From JAGNRR01 sp965230665 (GTDB lineage Bacteria; Bacteroidota; Bacteroidia; Chitinophagales; Chitinophagaceae), in contig CBDDLM010000004.1 of the NCBI GenBank assembly GCA_965230665.1, positions 1,116,001 through 1,180,000 on the forward strand: a DNA stretch of 64,000 bases, given 5' to 3'. The position numbers and the translations under genes are program-made. The notes beneath the pieces are model-generated. The model was given only the letters and a program-made list of their open reading frames with translations, was not told where the DNA came from and searched no databases. Shown one piece after another: positions 52,701 to 60,554 of the stretch. Every line of letters begins with the position of its first letter. Position 1 is the stretch's first letter.

Positions 52701-53671
52701 AACACGCTAATTTAAGCGTGAGCAGTACAGCAATTTCAGATAGTATTTATTGGTATGCTGATAGTTCTTCTGTCAGTCACATAGATACTGGGTTTACATT
52801 CTCTACTCCAGCTTTGAATTCTAAAGATACTTTTTGGGTAAGTGCTCACGGCTGTATTAATAGTCCTCGCATACCTATTGTAGTTGACATCTTTCCACAA
52901 AGTGGAACAAGTACAAGTATTTCGAATTGTAGTAGCTATTATTGGACAATTAGCGGTAATACTTACCTGAATTCAGGTACTTATTACGATACAAGTATTA
53001 ATATTAACAATTGTATTCAATATGATACATTAAATCTAACGATCTTGCCTGCAACCAGTAGTACAAGCTCAATTTCTGCTTGTAACAGTTATTTATGGCC
53101 TCTTAATAATCAAACCTATTATACAAGTGGCTTGTATTTCGACACTTTAATAAACTCTGTAGGTTGTGATAGCATAATAAGTCTTAACCTAACAATTAAC
53201 TCAGTCAACGCATCAATTACCCAAAATGGCATCCAACTGTCCGCTACGGTGTCTGGGGCGACTTATCAATGGATTGAGTGTAACCCATTTCAAGTAATCA
53301 ATGGGGCTACTGCACAAACATTTACACCTATTAGCAATGGCGACTATGCAGTTATTGTCACCCAAAACAATTGTAGTGATACATCTTCTTGCGCTAATGT
53401 CATAGGCGTTGGTCTTGATAAATTAACTACTAGCACAGGTATTTACCTAAGCCCGAACCCAAGTAAGTCAGTCTTTATTCTTCAATTTGATGAGGAAGTC
53501 TCAGAAGTTGCTATTTCAATTAGTGATTTAACTGGTCATCAGATAATTCATAGCCAGATGAGAAATATAAAGGATTATTCAATTAACTTATCGGGGTATA
53601 GTACAGGGGTCTATCTATTAAAAATCTATTTAGAAGACAAAAATTATTATCTGAAATTATTGAAAGAATAG
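49721..53671 (+). CDS. Large T9SS-secreted LamG / beta-helix surface protein
   Basis: About 1316 residues from the ATG at 49721, which directly precedes a signal peptide (a GTG at 49697 touches the repeat). Domains: LamG/concanavalin-like (~25-215, 'FTIEAWINP', 'GRWTHIAVSKINGTISIYVNG'); parallel beta-helix of the 'choice-of-anchor Q' kind (~260-890, starting 'GILYVDSSNA' and 'EKIHIAKGTY', then many Asn-rich rungs, ending 'NIDIGAYELN'); two Ig-like/PKD-like repeats around 'DTFWVQS' and 'DTFWVSA'; and a T9SS type A sorting domain from 'LSPNPSKS'. Probably a polysaccharide-binding or adhesive surface protein. It lies between the two 118-bp repeats like a cassette. Confidence 0.88.
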   Translation: MIRNGLYGYFLLIALFINLDINGQNRSIELNGSNHFITINNSGQATPLDFTIDTFTIEAWINPNSFITSSNNYEHTIVGKDSVSANGGGYVLRTGGSRKIEFSYSFGGGWKSLATDNAVLSSGRWTHIAVSKINGTISIYVNGQLVRDSSFTTNINITSTSVPLRIGENGSSNNLKFIGKIDEVKIWKSRRSISQIKTDMMESCPTYNPDLLSYYKLNDTSSTIPSTIICATDTTYNGIMNDSINSYSGSPLINGYGILYVDSSNAFQGCNSNTGNSWNTAFNDLNKALEIAHTYPYVEKIHIAKGTYRSNSYRYAMQTDGSGVMLSLGNNKNKLFHIRMGLEIYGGYPSGGGSTSNPYLYPTIFDGAGVGNVSADTAYHVIYFDKSTNWPNANDTTILDGIIARNAISSTNSNAINYGSTSRGGVVFIMDGINKINRCQIENGYGYNNAAGLYIRGGYNYLLHSKVQNNRNGRGIYSEFGQYLGAQIFNYDTILNNTDGGGVWIRSSTRITNCLIQNNYINNDGAGLHIRSHNNVVLHNKFINNKVGTSPNFGEGGAIHMHQTDNDTVSNNIFIGNTAGSAGGGLYVYGGFNHFFENNVFKEDSASIGGGIYSFNTNSIWKDNLFEQNYASSTGAGAHVNNGSNYFENNIFDNNYAETSGGGLRMHQGFDTLINNAIINNYAAEYGGGAYITNAYLRMYNNNVSNNFGAYCGGLALFGNPDTAEIVNNTFYNNQADSTAFVGLHISGGLFFSGHVAEVSNNIFWANNINGDTVKLGSDYARGSGTPFFNRNLLQLNGSSNYSSSGFGGNSIGSSASNNLFGLNPQFTNPSNPNGNDNIYNTSDDGLNITNSSPCLDSGVNSLLPSFLTRDIANNPRIANSNIDIGAYELNCAPNNITPSTNMTICSGNSTTLTVSSSSAPNNITWYNDSSSVTSIGTGYSINTPVLINTDTFWVQSNTCFNNARIPIIINVNNSVPSITNTTPVTQQQICYGEHANLSVSSTAISDSIYWYADSSSVSHIDTGFTFSTPALNSKDTFWVSAHGCINSPRIPIVVDIFPQSGTSTSISNCSSYYWTISGNTYLNSGTYYDTSININNCIQYDTLNLTILPATSSTSSISACNSYLWPLNNQTYYTSGLYFDTLINSVGCDSIISLNLTINSVNASITQNGIQLSATVSGATYQWIECNPFQVINGATAQTFTPISNGDYAVIVTQNNCSDTSSCANVIGVGLDKLTTSTGIYLSPNPSKSVFILQFDEEVSEVAISISDLTGHQIIHSQMRNIKDYSINLSGYSTGVYLLKIYLEDKNYYLKLLKE

Positions 53672-53698
53672 AAATTATAATCCCAAAAAGGAAGACAG

Positions 53699-53816
53699 GC
53701 AAGAACAAGTTGCTAAAGCATAATTTGATCCCCAATTTTTTGTTTTACTTTTACTGAAGCGCTGCGCAACTTCGTTAAACCACAAAACATCTTGAGACTA
53801 CATTTAGCGTGTCGTT
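53699..53816. repeat. 118-bp direct repeat, copy 2 (attC-like)
   Basis: Second copy. AAC (53704-53706) pairs with GTT (53814-53816), and GCTAAA (53712-53717) is perfectly complementary to TTTAGC (53803-53808) with 5-nt spacers on both sides. The right end GTTAGCT is close to the attC core GTTRRRY. An inner GAAG...CTTC hairpin is also present. The next ATG follows 25 nt after the GTT, as it does for copy 1. Confidence 0.85.
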
Positions 53817-53840
53817 AGCTGTTATTAAATAAAAAGTAAA

Positions 53841-54587
53841 ATGACGTTTAGACTCTTTCCCGTCTTAGACTTAATGATAGACTTTTACCATAAACCAGCA
53901 GGTATTGATAGGTTTTGGGATTACCTGAAAATATTAAAGGGTGATTCTAAGGACAATATGGAAGTTCCTATTCCAAATTTCAATCCTATGGGAAAAGAAC
54001 ATGTTTTAACCAAATTATTAGAACTCAAAGAACTTGATGTAGAAGGTATAATTAAAGACACACTTGAAAAGATAAATAAAAAGCTTTCAGAAAATAATTC
54101 CCTTAAGGTAGATGTGGTTATGACTTTGGCTGATGATTTAAAAGGAGGTTGGACAAATAGATACACAACTGATTATGATAGTAAATTCAAATTAAACGCA
54201 TATATTAATAGAAATTTCTGTATACCAGTATTTTGGACAAGTGAAGAGTATAATATTGACATAATAAAAAGGCGGACAGAAGAGTATTGTTTTCGAACTT
54301 TATATTGGAAAAAGTGGGATAAACCAGAGACTTTGGAAGAACATATCAAACAAGAGCGAAATGTAAGTACAAACTGCATAACTAGCACTAATGATAATAG
54401 GCTTGTAAATATTTCTTTTACAGACAACTTTTATAACATTAATAAATATTCAACAGAGCATAGTAAAATCTTCAACTTTATGTATGGAGATGATGCTTGT
54501 AGAAAGCTTGGATATGCTGAATATGGAATTAAAGAACCAATGACAGGTTTTAAATATGCTAGAATGAAAAGTCAATTAAATAAATAA
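53841..54587 (+). CDS. Hypothetical protein in putative cassette
   Basis: A 248-residue soluble protein ('MTFRLFPVLDLMIDFYHKPA') with no recognised domain, no signal peptide and no membrane segment. The middle has a polar alpha/beta pattern ('KVDVVMTLADDLKGGWTNRY'). It lies alone between attC-like repeat copy 2 and the next short hairpin spacer, in the same orientation as its neighbours. Unknown single-gene content between repeats is typical of cassettes. Confidence 0.7.
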   Translation: MTFRLFPVLDLMIDFYHKPAGIDRFWDYLKILKGDSKDNMEVPIPNFNPMGKEHVLTKLLELKELDVEGIIKDTLEKINKKLSENNSLKVDVVMTLADDLKGGWTNRYTTDYDSKFKLNAYINRNFCIPVFWTSEEYNIDIIKRRTEEYCFRTLYWKKWDKPETLEEHIKQERNVSTNCITSTNDNRLVNISFTDNFYNINKYSTEHSKIFNFMYGDDACRKLGYAEYGIKEPMTGFKYARMKSQLNK

Positions 54588-54591
54588 TAAT

Positions 54592-54634
54592 GTATAAACG
54601 ACATTAAAACGACCGTTTATACGGAACGTTATAA
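54592..54634. repeat. Short attC-like hairpin spacer
   Basis: GTATAAACG (54592-54600) and CGTTTATAC (54614-54622) form a perfect 9-bp stem with a 13-nt loop; 5 nt after the stem comes GTTATAA (54628-54634), followed 20 nt later by the next ATG. The right half keeps the L'-5-R' spacing of the two long repeats; the left outer arm is not conserved (no AAC). Confidence 0.5.
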
Positions 54635-54653
54635 CCGATATTGATAAACGCCT

Positions 54654-55547
54654 ATGGGAACTTGGGGAACAGGAATTTCTTCAAATGATGTCTATGAAGA
54701 CATCAATTATAAATTCTTTGAATTATATAATCAAGGGATGGAAGTTTCTGCCCTAACCGAAAAGTTAATCAAAGAAAATAAAGAACTGATTGACTCTTAC
54801 GAAGACCAAAATAATTTTTGGATTACCATAGCAAAATCCCAATGGGAATGTAAAGCTCTTGACCCGAAAATCTACAACCGAGTTAAGCACATTGTAGAAT
54901 CCGAAAAGGACATTGAAGTTTGGAAAGAACTGGACGCCTCAAAATCGGATCTAACAAAACGAAAAGAAGTACTAGATAACTTTCTCGAAAAAATATCTGT
55001 CGAAAAGAAAATCCCTCGAAAAAGAAAAATTAAAAAATTAAGGAGAGCAATTTTTGAAAAAGGGGATTGCTTAGCTTTTAAACTAAGCGATGGAGATTTC
55101 TGTGGAGCATTTGTACTTGAATCAGAACAAGAGTCTGAATTTGGACTCAACTTGATTGCTGTTACCGACATAAAAAAGTCTGATAAACTCACTGAACAAG
55201 ATTTTGAAAATGCCAAAATTCTGTTCAGACTTCAACAACAAATAAACGACGAGTTTAAACCAAAAGAAGAAATAAGTTGGTATTACGCGAAATACTATAA
55301 AAAGGCAGAAATTGAAATTGAAAAGATCGGACAATTGAAAGTTGACAAAGATTATTGTTCTTCAAAACATTATCAAAATTTTTCTAATTGGGATAACTTG
55401 AAATTATTTCAAGATAGTTATTACTCTAACTTGGAAAAAAATAAGTGTAACGAGCATGTTCTATTAAAAAGTTTAAGAAAAAATACTGATTACGGCAATC
55501 GCTATAATTCATTATGGCAACGAGTTAAAACAAAGTTTAAATTATAA
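54654..55547 (+). CDS. Hypothetical protein with MGTWG N-terminus (DUF4259-like start)
   Basis: A 297-residue soluble protein. Its first residues 'MGTWGTGISSNDVYEDINYK' resemble the start of DUF4259-type proteins ('MGTWGxGxFxND'), often found as solitary accessory genes. The middle is highly charged ('KKIPRKRKIKKLRRAIFEKG') and is followed by a barrel-like segment ('GDCLAFKLSDGDFCGAFVLE'). Function unknown. It is the third + strand gene of the cassette-like block. Confidence 0.65.
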   Translation: MGTWGTGISSNDVYEDINYKFFELYNQGMEVSALTEKLIKENKELIDSYEDQNNFWITIAKSQWECKALDPKIYNRVKHIVESEKDIEVWKELDASKSDLTKRKEVLDNFLEKISVEKKIPRKRKIKKLRRAIFEKGDCLAFKLSDGDFCGAFVLESEQESEFGLNLIAVTDIKKSDKLTEQDFENAKILFRLQQQINDEFKPKEEISWYYAKYYKKAEIEIEKIGQLKVDKDYCSSKHYQNFSNWDNLKLFQDSYYSNLEKNKCNEHVLLKSLRKNTDYGNRYNSLWQRVKTKFKL

Positions 55548-55564
55548 ATAAAGGTCTGAGCGGC

Positions 55565-55656
55565 ACAACAGCGTCACTTGACCTAATCTCTTTATCTGTT
55601 CGGACTGCGTCCAACAGATGCTAAACGAATCATAGCCCAAGCCGTGACATCTTGTA
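55565..55656. repeat. Nested hairpin region
   Basis: Outer arms ACAA...GTCAC (55565-55577) and GTGAC...TTGT (55644-55655) enclose a strong inner hairpin: ATCTGTT-C-GGAC / GTCC-AACAGAT (55594-55619). It resembles a folded recombination site or structured RNA, but no GTT core follows at the right place. Confidence 0.45.
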
Positions 55657-55727
55657 AAGAATATTTCTCCCTCTTTTATCTAGAAAGATGGATGAGCTGA
55701 AAGTATAGATTAAGAACAATTGAGAAA

Positions 55728-55907
55728 ATGACAAATTGGAAAACTGAAATAGTGGAAATATCCAATAACGTGTATAAGTTAGTAATGACTCATAAACTCG
55801 GTTCAGTTATTGAAAAAACAGGAACCGATATTGAAGTTCTAAAAAGTGAGGCACTTAAGGATGCAATTAGACTTGAAAAACAAATCCAAAGAAAATTAAA
55901 AAACTAA
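55728..55907 (+). CDS. Small 59-residue protein
   Basis: An ATG-started 59-residue frame: 'MTNWKTEIVEISNNVYKLVM', then a mid-part 'IEKTGTDIEVLKSEA' and a basic tail 'KQIQRKLKN'. Balanced amino-acid use and an alpha/beta pattern suggest a real coding gene despite its size. It lies after the nested hairpin and before the TetR operators. No family recognised; confidence moderate. Confidence 0.5.
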   Translation: MTNWKTEIVEISNNVYKLVMTHKLGSVIEKTGTDIEVLKSEALKDAIRLEKQIQRKLKN

Positions 55908-55979
55908 CTACATCGAGGTGTATAGTTTATGCCCAGTGGGATGAACACTATACACAGTCCATTAGCTAAAAGTAACATA

Positions 55980-56034
55980 TGACCGACCGGTCACATAATG
56001 AATAATTTTATGTACCTTTGTGACTGATCAGTCA
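55980..56034 (+). promoter_or_regulatory. TetR operators flanking the tetR promoter
   Basis: TGACCGACCGGTCA (55980-55993) and the perfect palindrome TGACTGATCAGTCA (56021-56034) flank the -7 box TACCTTTG (56013-56020). Their centres are 41 bp apart (about four helical turns). They have the ACCGxxCGGT-like form of TetR-family operators and lie 6 nt before the tetR ATG, so the regulator probably represses itself. Confidence 0.8.
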
Positions 56035-56040
56035 TAATTT

Positions 56041-56697
56041 ATGCATAAAAACACATTCGACAAACTTAGCGAAGAAAAAAAAAGAGCAATTAAAGATGCT
56101 TTTTACAAAGAATTCTCACTCAATCTTTTTGATAATGCATCGGTTTCACGTGTAGTAAAACAGCTTGGTATAGCAAAAGGAAGTATTTATCAGTACTTTG
56201 AAAATAAACTGAGTCTCTACCTGTATTTAATGCAAGAAGCCCAAGCTCTAAAAGCCGAATTTCTAAATCCAATACGACGAGAAGATTATCCTACTTTTTG
56301 GGAGTATATGCGTGCTACCTATATAGCAGGAATAGATTTTGATAAAAAACATTTTTTAGAAAGCCATTTCCTATTTGTTTCTCTTAATAATACGAACTCT
56401 CCATCAATAAAACACCTCTTAGACCAATGGAACAAAGCAATCCATATTGAATTCACTAAGAAAGTACAATACGAAATTGATTTAAAGCTATTTCACAATG
56501 AACTCCCTGCGGATAGACTAGCCTTTATTTTAATTCAGAACTTGAAGAGCATTCATGAATCGATGAAACATTTTTACGGACTCAATATTGAAGAAAATAT
56601 TAATGCTTCAAGAGGAATATTTAGCGGAAAGATGAGAGATAATCTACTAAGATCTGTAGATGAACACTTTATGCTATTAAAAAAAAACTTTCAATAA
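56041..56697 (+). CDS. TetR/AcrR-family transcriptional regulator
   Basis: A 218-residue protein with an N-terminal HTH (~14-56, 'DNASVSRVVKQLGIAKGSIYQYF') and a helical C-terminal ligand domain. Two palindromic operators overlap its promoter. It heads a same-strand set: membrane protein, DUF3179 protein, glycosyltransferase. Autorepression and control of that operon are likely. Ligand unknown. Confidence 0.9.
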   Translation: MHKNTFDKLSEEKKRAIKDAFYKEFSLNLFDNASVSRVVKQLGIAKGSIYQYFENKLSLYLYLMQEAQALKAEFLNPIRREDYPTFWEYMRATYIAGIDFDKKHFLESHFLFVSLNNTNSPSIKHLLDQWNKAIHIEFTKKVQYEIDLKLFHNELPADRLAFILIQNLKSIHESMKHFYGLNIEENINASRGIFSGKMRDNLLRSVDEHFMLLKKNFQ

Positions 56698-56756
56698 ACA
56701 GACCAGCACTAAGGGCATATTTATAAAAGCACAATAAACTTCAGGCAATACAAGAA

Positions 56757-57149
56757 ATGAATTTTAGACAAAAACTTTTAAATAGACATAAGAACCCCAT
56801 TGGTTTAGTCCTAAGAGTAATAAATTACTTTGGCATCGGGTATGCGCTATGGACACATGATATAAACCTAATAGCATTACTTGTTTTAGCTGATCTTTTG
56901 AATTGGTTTTTTATGCCAATGGTAAAACCAAAAAACGAATTGGAAATTGTGAATAAGATTGTTCAGCAAGAAATTGAATGGATAAAAAGCCCTTGGACCT
57001 TTACAAAAAAAATATCTGTTGTAATAGGATTAGGGCTTTTTATTTGTTTAGGCGTTGGGATCTGGAGGCATCATTGGATCTGGCTAACCGTCTCCTTTAT
57101 TCTATTGGTAATTTTAAAACAAATACTATTAAAAACGACTAAGGGCTAA
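56757..57149 (+). CDS. Small four-TM membrane protein
   Basis: A 130-residue protein with about four hydrophobic helices (~16-34, 37-55, 85-102, 106-125) and basic loops. No family recognised. It lies 59 nt after tetR and 53 nt before the DUF3179 gene on the same strand, so it is probably a member of the regulated operon at the inner membrane. Confidence 0.7.
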   Translation: MNFRQKLLNRHKNPIGLVLRVINYFGIGYALWTHDINLIALLVLADLLNWFFMPMVKPKNELEIVNKIVQQEIEWIKSPWTFTKKISVVIGLGLFICLGVGIWRHHWIWLTVSFILLVILKQILLKTTKG

Positions 57150-57202
57150 TACGCAGTTTTAAACTTAATTACTAAAGCACTTATAGGAAAATCATTAAAA
57201 AC

Positions 57203-58162
57203 ATGATAGACATTCATCGAATTCAAAATAAGCAATTAGGCAAAATATATAAACCGTTATATGTATCAGAATATAGTACGGTTCGTCAAATGTTAGATAA
57301 GAAACAGATAAAAGAGCATGAAGAACTTATTGTTTTTCAGATAGATTCGGAGCATTTAGCATTTCCAAAAAAATTGATGGCATTTCATCATATAGCGCAA
57401 GGGTATGTAAACGAAAAGCCTTATATGCTGACTTTTTGTGTCATCTGCAATACAGGCATGATCATGAATCCTGTCGTTCATAATAGAATGCTTCATTTTT
57501 ATGTTGCTGGCGTGTATAACGGCATGCTATTAATGGCCGACAAAGAAACGGAATCGTATTGGGATCACATAACGGGTAAAGGGCTATTCGGGCAATATGA
57601 AACACACCAACTAGAAATACTACAATCGCACCAAGTATTAGCGGCTAAGGAAACATTAGAACAATACCCTGATTGTTTATACGGCTTGCCGAAACTAAAT
57701 TTCTTCCAGAAATTGTTTGCCAAATTTCAAAACTGGAAAGCAAATACTAATGGAAAAGGATTTTTACCTCCTGGTTTTAGAAAGTCCATGTCCAACCCTG
57801 ATAATAGACTCGACGAAATGGAAATGGGTTTAGGTGTATGGGTAGATTTCGAGGCGAAATTCTACCCAGCGAAGTTGATTAAACAACAGGATAATTACAT
57901 ATTCGATCGATTCAATAAACAAGATTTGTTCATCTATATTTCACCAATCAATTCAATACCCACAGCAATATATCTGAATAGAACTAAAGACATCACCTTC
58001 AATAATAAAAAAGTGGTTCTTGAAAATGGAGCCTATCTGCTTGCTGGGAATCATTACTCAGCAGATGATAAAAAACTGAAATCCAATGCTCCAAATCAAA
58101 TTTTTTCTAGGTGGTATGGGTTTGCAGCAACATTCCCTAAGTGTGAAGTATATAATGATTAA
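57203..58162 (+). CDS. DUF3179-family protein
   Basis: A 319-residue protein with the DUF3179 pattern: 'YMLTFCVICNTGMIMNP' (CxxC-like), 'HFYVAGVYNGMLLMAD', 'ESYWDHITGKG' and 'LPPGFRKSMSNPDNR'. Members are common in marine and soil bacteria and are of unknown function. No signal peptide is visible in this copy. It sits 2 nt before the glycosyltransferase gene, so the two are coupled. Confidence 0.85.
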   Translation: MIDIHRIQNKQLGKIYKPLYVSEYSTVRQMLDKKQIKEHEELIVFQIDSEHLAFPKKLMAFHHIAQGYVNEKPYMLTFCVICNTGMIMNPVVHNRMLHFYVAGVYNGMLLMADKETESYWDHITGKGLFGQYETHQLEILQSHQVLAAKETLEQYPDCLYGLPKLNFFQKLFAKFQNWKANTNGKGFLPPGFRKSMSNPDNRLDEMEMGLGVWVDFEAKFYPAKLIKQQDNYIFDRFNKQDLFIYISPINSIPTAIYLNRTKDITFNNKKVVLENGAYLLAGNHYSADDKKLKSNAPNQIFSRWYGFAATFPKCEVYND

Positions 58163-58164
58163 AA

Positions 58165-59415
58165 ATGAAAGTACTACTAATATCGGTTGGAACACGCGGA
58201 GATATTGAACCCTTTTTAGCAATAGCTGAAATATTGTCTAAACAAGGAATAAATATCAGCTGTTGTTTTCCTGAGCAATTTAGACAAATTACAGAGGATA
58301 GTGGTTTTAAATTTATAGGATTAACTCCGCAATATCTTCAGATGCTAGAAAGCAAGGAAGGGCTAATTGCTATGGGTGGTAAGGGCAATCTGTTACAAAA
58401 GATTAAAGCATATTACAAACTATACAAAAGAGCAGGTATTGTTAACCAAATAATGAGTAAGGAGCAAAAGAAATTAATTTCAGAAATTCAACCTGATAGA
58501 ATAGTTTATCATATCAAAGCAAACTACCCATTGGTTTATGAAACTATGAACCCTGAAAAAACCATATTAGTCAGTCCTATTCCTTATATGGTGCACCCTG
58601 TAAATGAACATGCACATATTGGATTCAAAAGTATGGGACGCTTTATGAACAAGCTTACATACAAAATTGCCAATTACGGACTCCTTAAAAATGTTCAAAA
58701 GGCAACGCAAGGACTTTATGACAAAAAGAAAATCAACGCAAAGAGAATTTTAAGCGCATTAAAAGTTGGAAAAACGATTTATACTATTTCGCCATCACTT
58801 TTTAAACAATCAGGGTCGTGGTCAGAAAACGTAAAAGTGCTTGGATATCATGAACGGAATAAAATGCTAAATTGGCTGCCCAATGATGCGCTACTTCATT
58901 TTTTAAATAAAAACAAAAGCATTGTTTTCATAACTTTTGGAAGCATGGTTAGCGCGGAGCCTAAAAAGAAAACAGAATTGATGCTTAAAGTATTGGAACG
59001 ATTAGGAATTCCAGCAATAATAAATACAGGAAGTGGAGGGTTGGTGACTTTAGAAAACTACAATGCGGACAGATTTCATTTTGTATCCAACATCCCTTAT
59101 GATTGGCTATTACCTAAAGTCGATTTCATGATTCATCATGGTGGATCTGGAACTACTCATATGGCTATGAAGTACAACTGCCCTTCATTAATTATTCCGC
59201 ACATTATAGATCAATTCTTATGGAATGAGATAAACCATAAGAAAGGTCTTGGGCCTAAAGGCATATCCATTAACCGGCTCAATAAAACTGTATTTGAAGC
59301 GCTTGTAACAGATTTGATTTCTAATCGCAAATACAAAGAAAATGCGCGGAATATATCTAAAGCTATTAAAAATGAAAATTATAGCAACGATATCCTAAAA
59401 TTTATAATAGATTGA
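58165..59415 (+). CDS. GT1-type UDP-glycosyltransferase (MGT/sterol-GT-like)
   Basis: A 416-residue GT-B enzyme. N-terminal 'GTRGDIEPFLAIA' is the acceptor-domain start seen in sterol and macrolide glycosyltransferases; the C-terminal nucleotide-sugar site shows 'IHHGGSGTTHMAM' and 'PHIIDQFLWNE'. It probably glycosylates a lipid or small molecule. With DUF3179 and a small membrane protein under TetR control, a detoxification or membrane-lipid modification role is inferred. Confidence 0.88.
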   Translation: MKVLLISVGTRGDIEPFLAIAEILSKQGINISCCFPEQFRQITEDSGFKFIGLTPQYLQMLESKEGLIAMGGKGNLLQKIKAYYKLYKRAGIVNQIMSKEQKKLISEIQPDRIVYHIKANYPLVYETMNPEKTILVSPIPYMVHPVNEHAHIGFKSMGRFMNKLTYKIANYGLLKNVQKATQGLYDKKKINAKRILSALKVGKTIYTISPSLFKQSGSWSENVKVLGYHERNKMLNWLPNDALLHFLNKNKSIVFITFGSMVSAEPKKKTELMLKVLERLGIPAIINTGSGGLVTLENYNADRFHFVSNIPYDWLLPKVDFMIHHGGSGTTHMAMKYNCPSLIIPHIIDQFLWNEINHKKGLGPKGISINRLNKTVFEALVTDLISNRKYKENARNISKAIKNENYSNDILKFIID

Positions 59416-59556
59416 TAATTAAGAAAACTAAGGCACGTTACGGAGGTACTTAAAGTTAATACATATTTGTTACCTTAGAGACACCGCGAAATATTCTTAG
59501 GGAAACCTTTGTGGTGAAGCAAACACATCCGGGTATCTATTTTTATAGAAGAAGAC

Positions 59557-60477
59557 ATGAAACACTTTAAAAGCATCGAAAATTACTGTAGTGCAATCGA
59601 AATAGCGCCTCCTAGGCATTCACATTTTGATATACGCAGCTTTAAAGAAAATATGCCGACTGTAGTGAAAGCCATGCCACCATTTCGACATGAGTTCTAT
59701 GCCATTGCACTCAAAACAGGGGGTAGTGGGAAAGCCATATCGGGACATCATGTGGAATTTCCTGAAGGCACAACAATATTCTTTAACTCTCCATTTCAAA
59801 TCACTTCATGGGATATCGCCCCAAATTGGGAAGGTTTCTATATTATGTTTTCGCAAGATTTTATTTCAAATTCTAATTTCTTACAAGATATCTTACAGCA
59901 TTTCCCATTTCTGAAAATTGAAAAGGATATGCCTTTTGAAGTAAATCAAACAGATGTAAAACGGATCTCTTCTATCTATACATCCATAAAACAAGAATAC
60001 GAAAGTAACAGGCCAGATAAGTTTCAAGTGATTGAAGCCTATGTACTCCTGCTCTTAAACTTTGTGAAGCGGTATTTCCATAAGAATATGGCATCAGATG
60101 AAGCAACCGTCGAAATAAGAAAAACAGATTTGAAACTTCTCTCGCGTTTTCAAACATTAATTGAGACTGGCTTTAATGAAATGGAAGAAGAAATGCATGA
60201 GGCAAATCTGCATTCACCTTCGTTTTATGCTCAAAAACTGCATATTCATCCAAACCATTTAAACGCTGTTACTAAGCAAATCACAGGACTTACAGCTAAA
60301 CGACACATTCAAAATCACATTGTTAACCTGGCAAAATCAAGACTTGTTCAAACCCAAGACAGCGTAAAAGAGATAGCCTATGCGCTCCACTTTGATTCTC
60401 CGAATAACTTTAGTAGCTTTTTTAAAAAAATAACTTCTAAAACGCCCAATACCTACAGACGGGAGTCTAAACTTTGA
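59557..60477 (+). CDS. AraC-family transcriptional regulator
   Basis: A 306-residue protein with a cupin-like N-terminal sensor domain (~20-150) and a C-terminal double-HTH AraC domain (~215-305) ending 'IAYALHFDSPNNFSSFFKKI'. It lies 77 nt before the NTF2/hydrolase gene pair on the same strand and is the best candidate to control it. Confidence 0.9.
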   Translation: MKHFKSIENYCSAIEIAPPRHSHFDIRSFKENMPTVVKAMPPFRHEFYAIALKTGGSGKAISGHHVEFPEGTTIFFNSPFQITSWDIAPNWEGFYIMFSQDFISNSNFLQDILQHFPFLKIEKDMPFEVNQTDVKRISSIYTSIKQEYESNRPDKFQVIEAYVLLLLNFVKRYFHKNMASDEATVEIRKTDLKLLSRFQTLIETGFNEMEEEMHEANLHSPSFYAQKLHIHPNHLNAVTKQITGLTAKRHIQNHIVNLAKSRLVQTQDSVKEIAYALHFDSPNNFSSFFKKITSKTPNTYRRESKL

Positions 60478-60554
60478 TTTTCATACGTTCTACTTTGATT
60501 TCATAAATCGCGTAATACTTGTGTTGCGGACATTTGTAATATCAAAAAACACAA

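Noticed and set aside
49579..53816. CRISPR array or transposon terminal inverted repeats
   Set aside because: Only two long copies in direct orientation with a 4-kb gene between; not inverted, no short regular spacing, no transposase.
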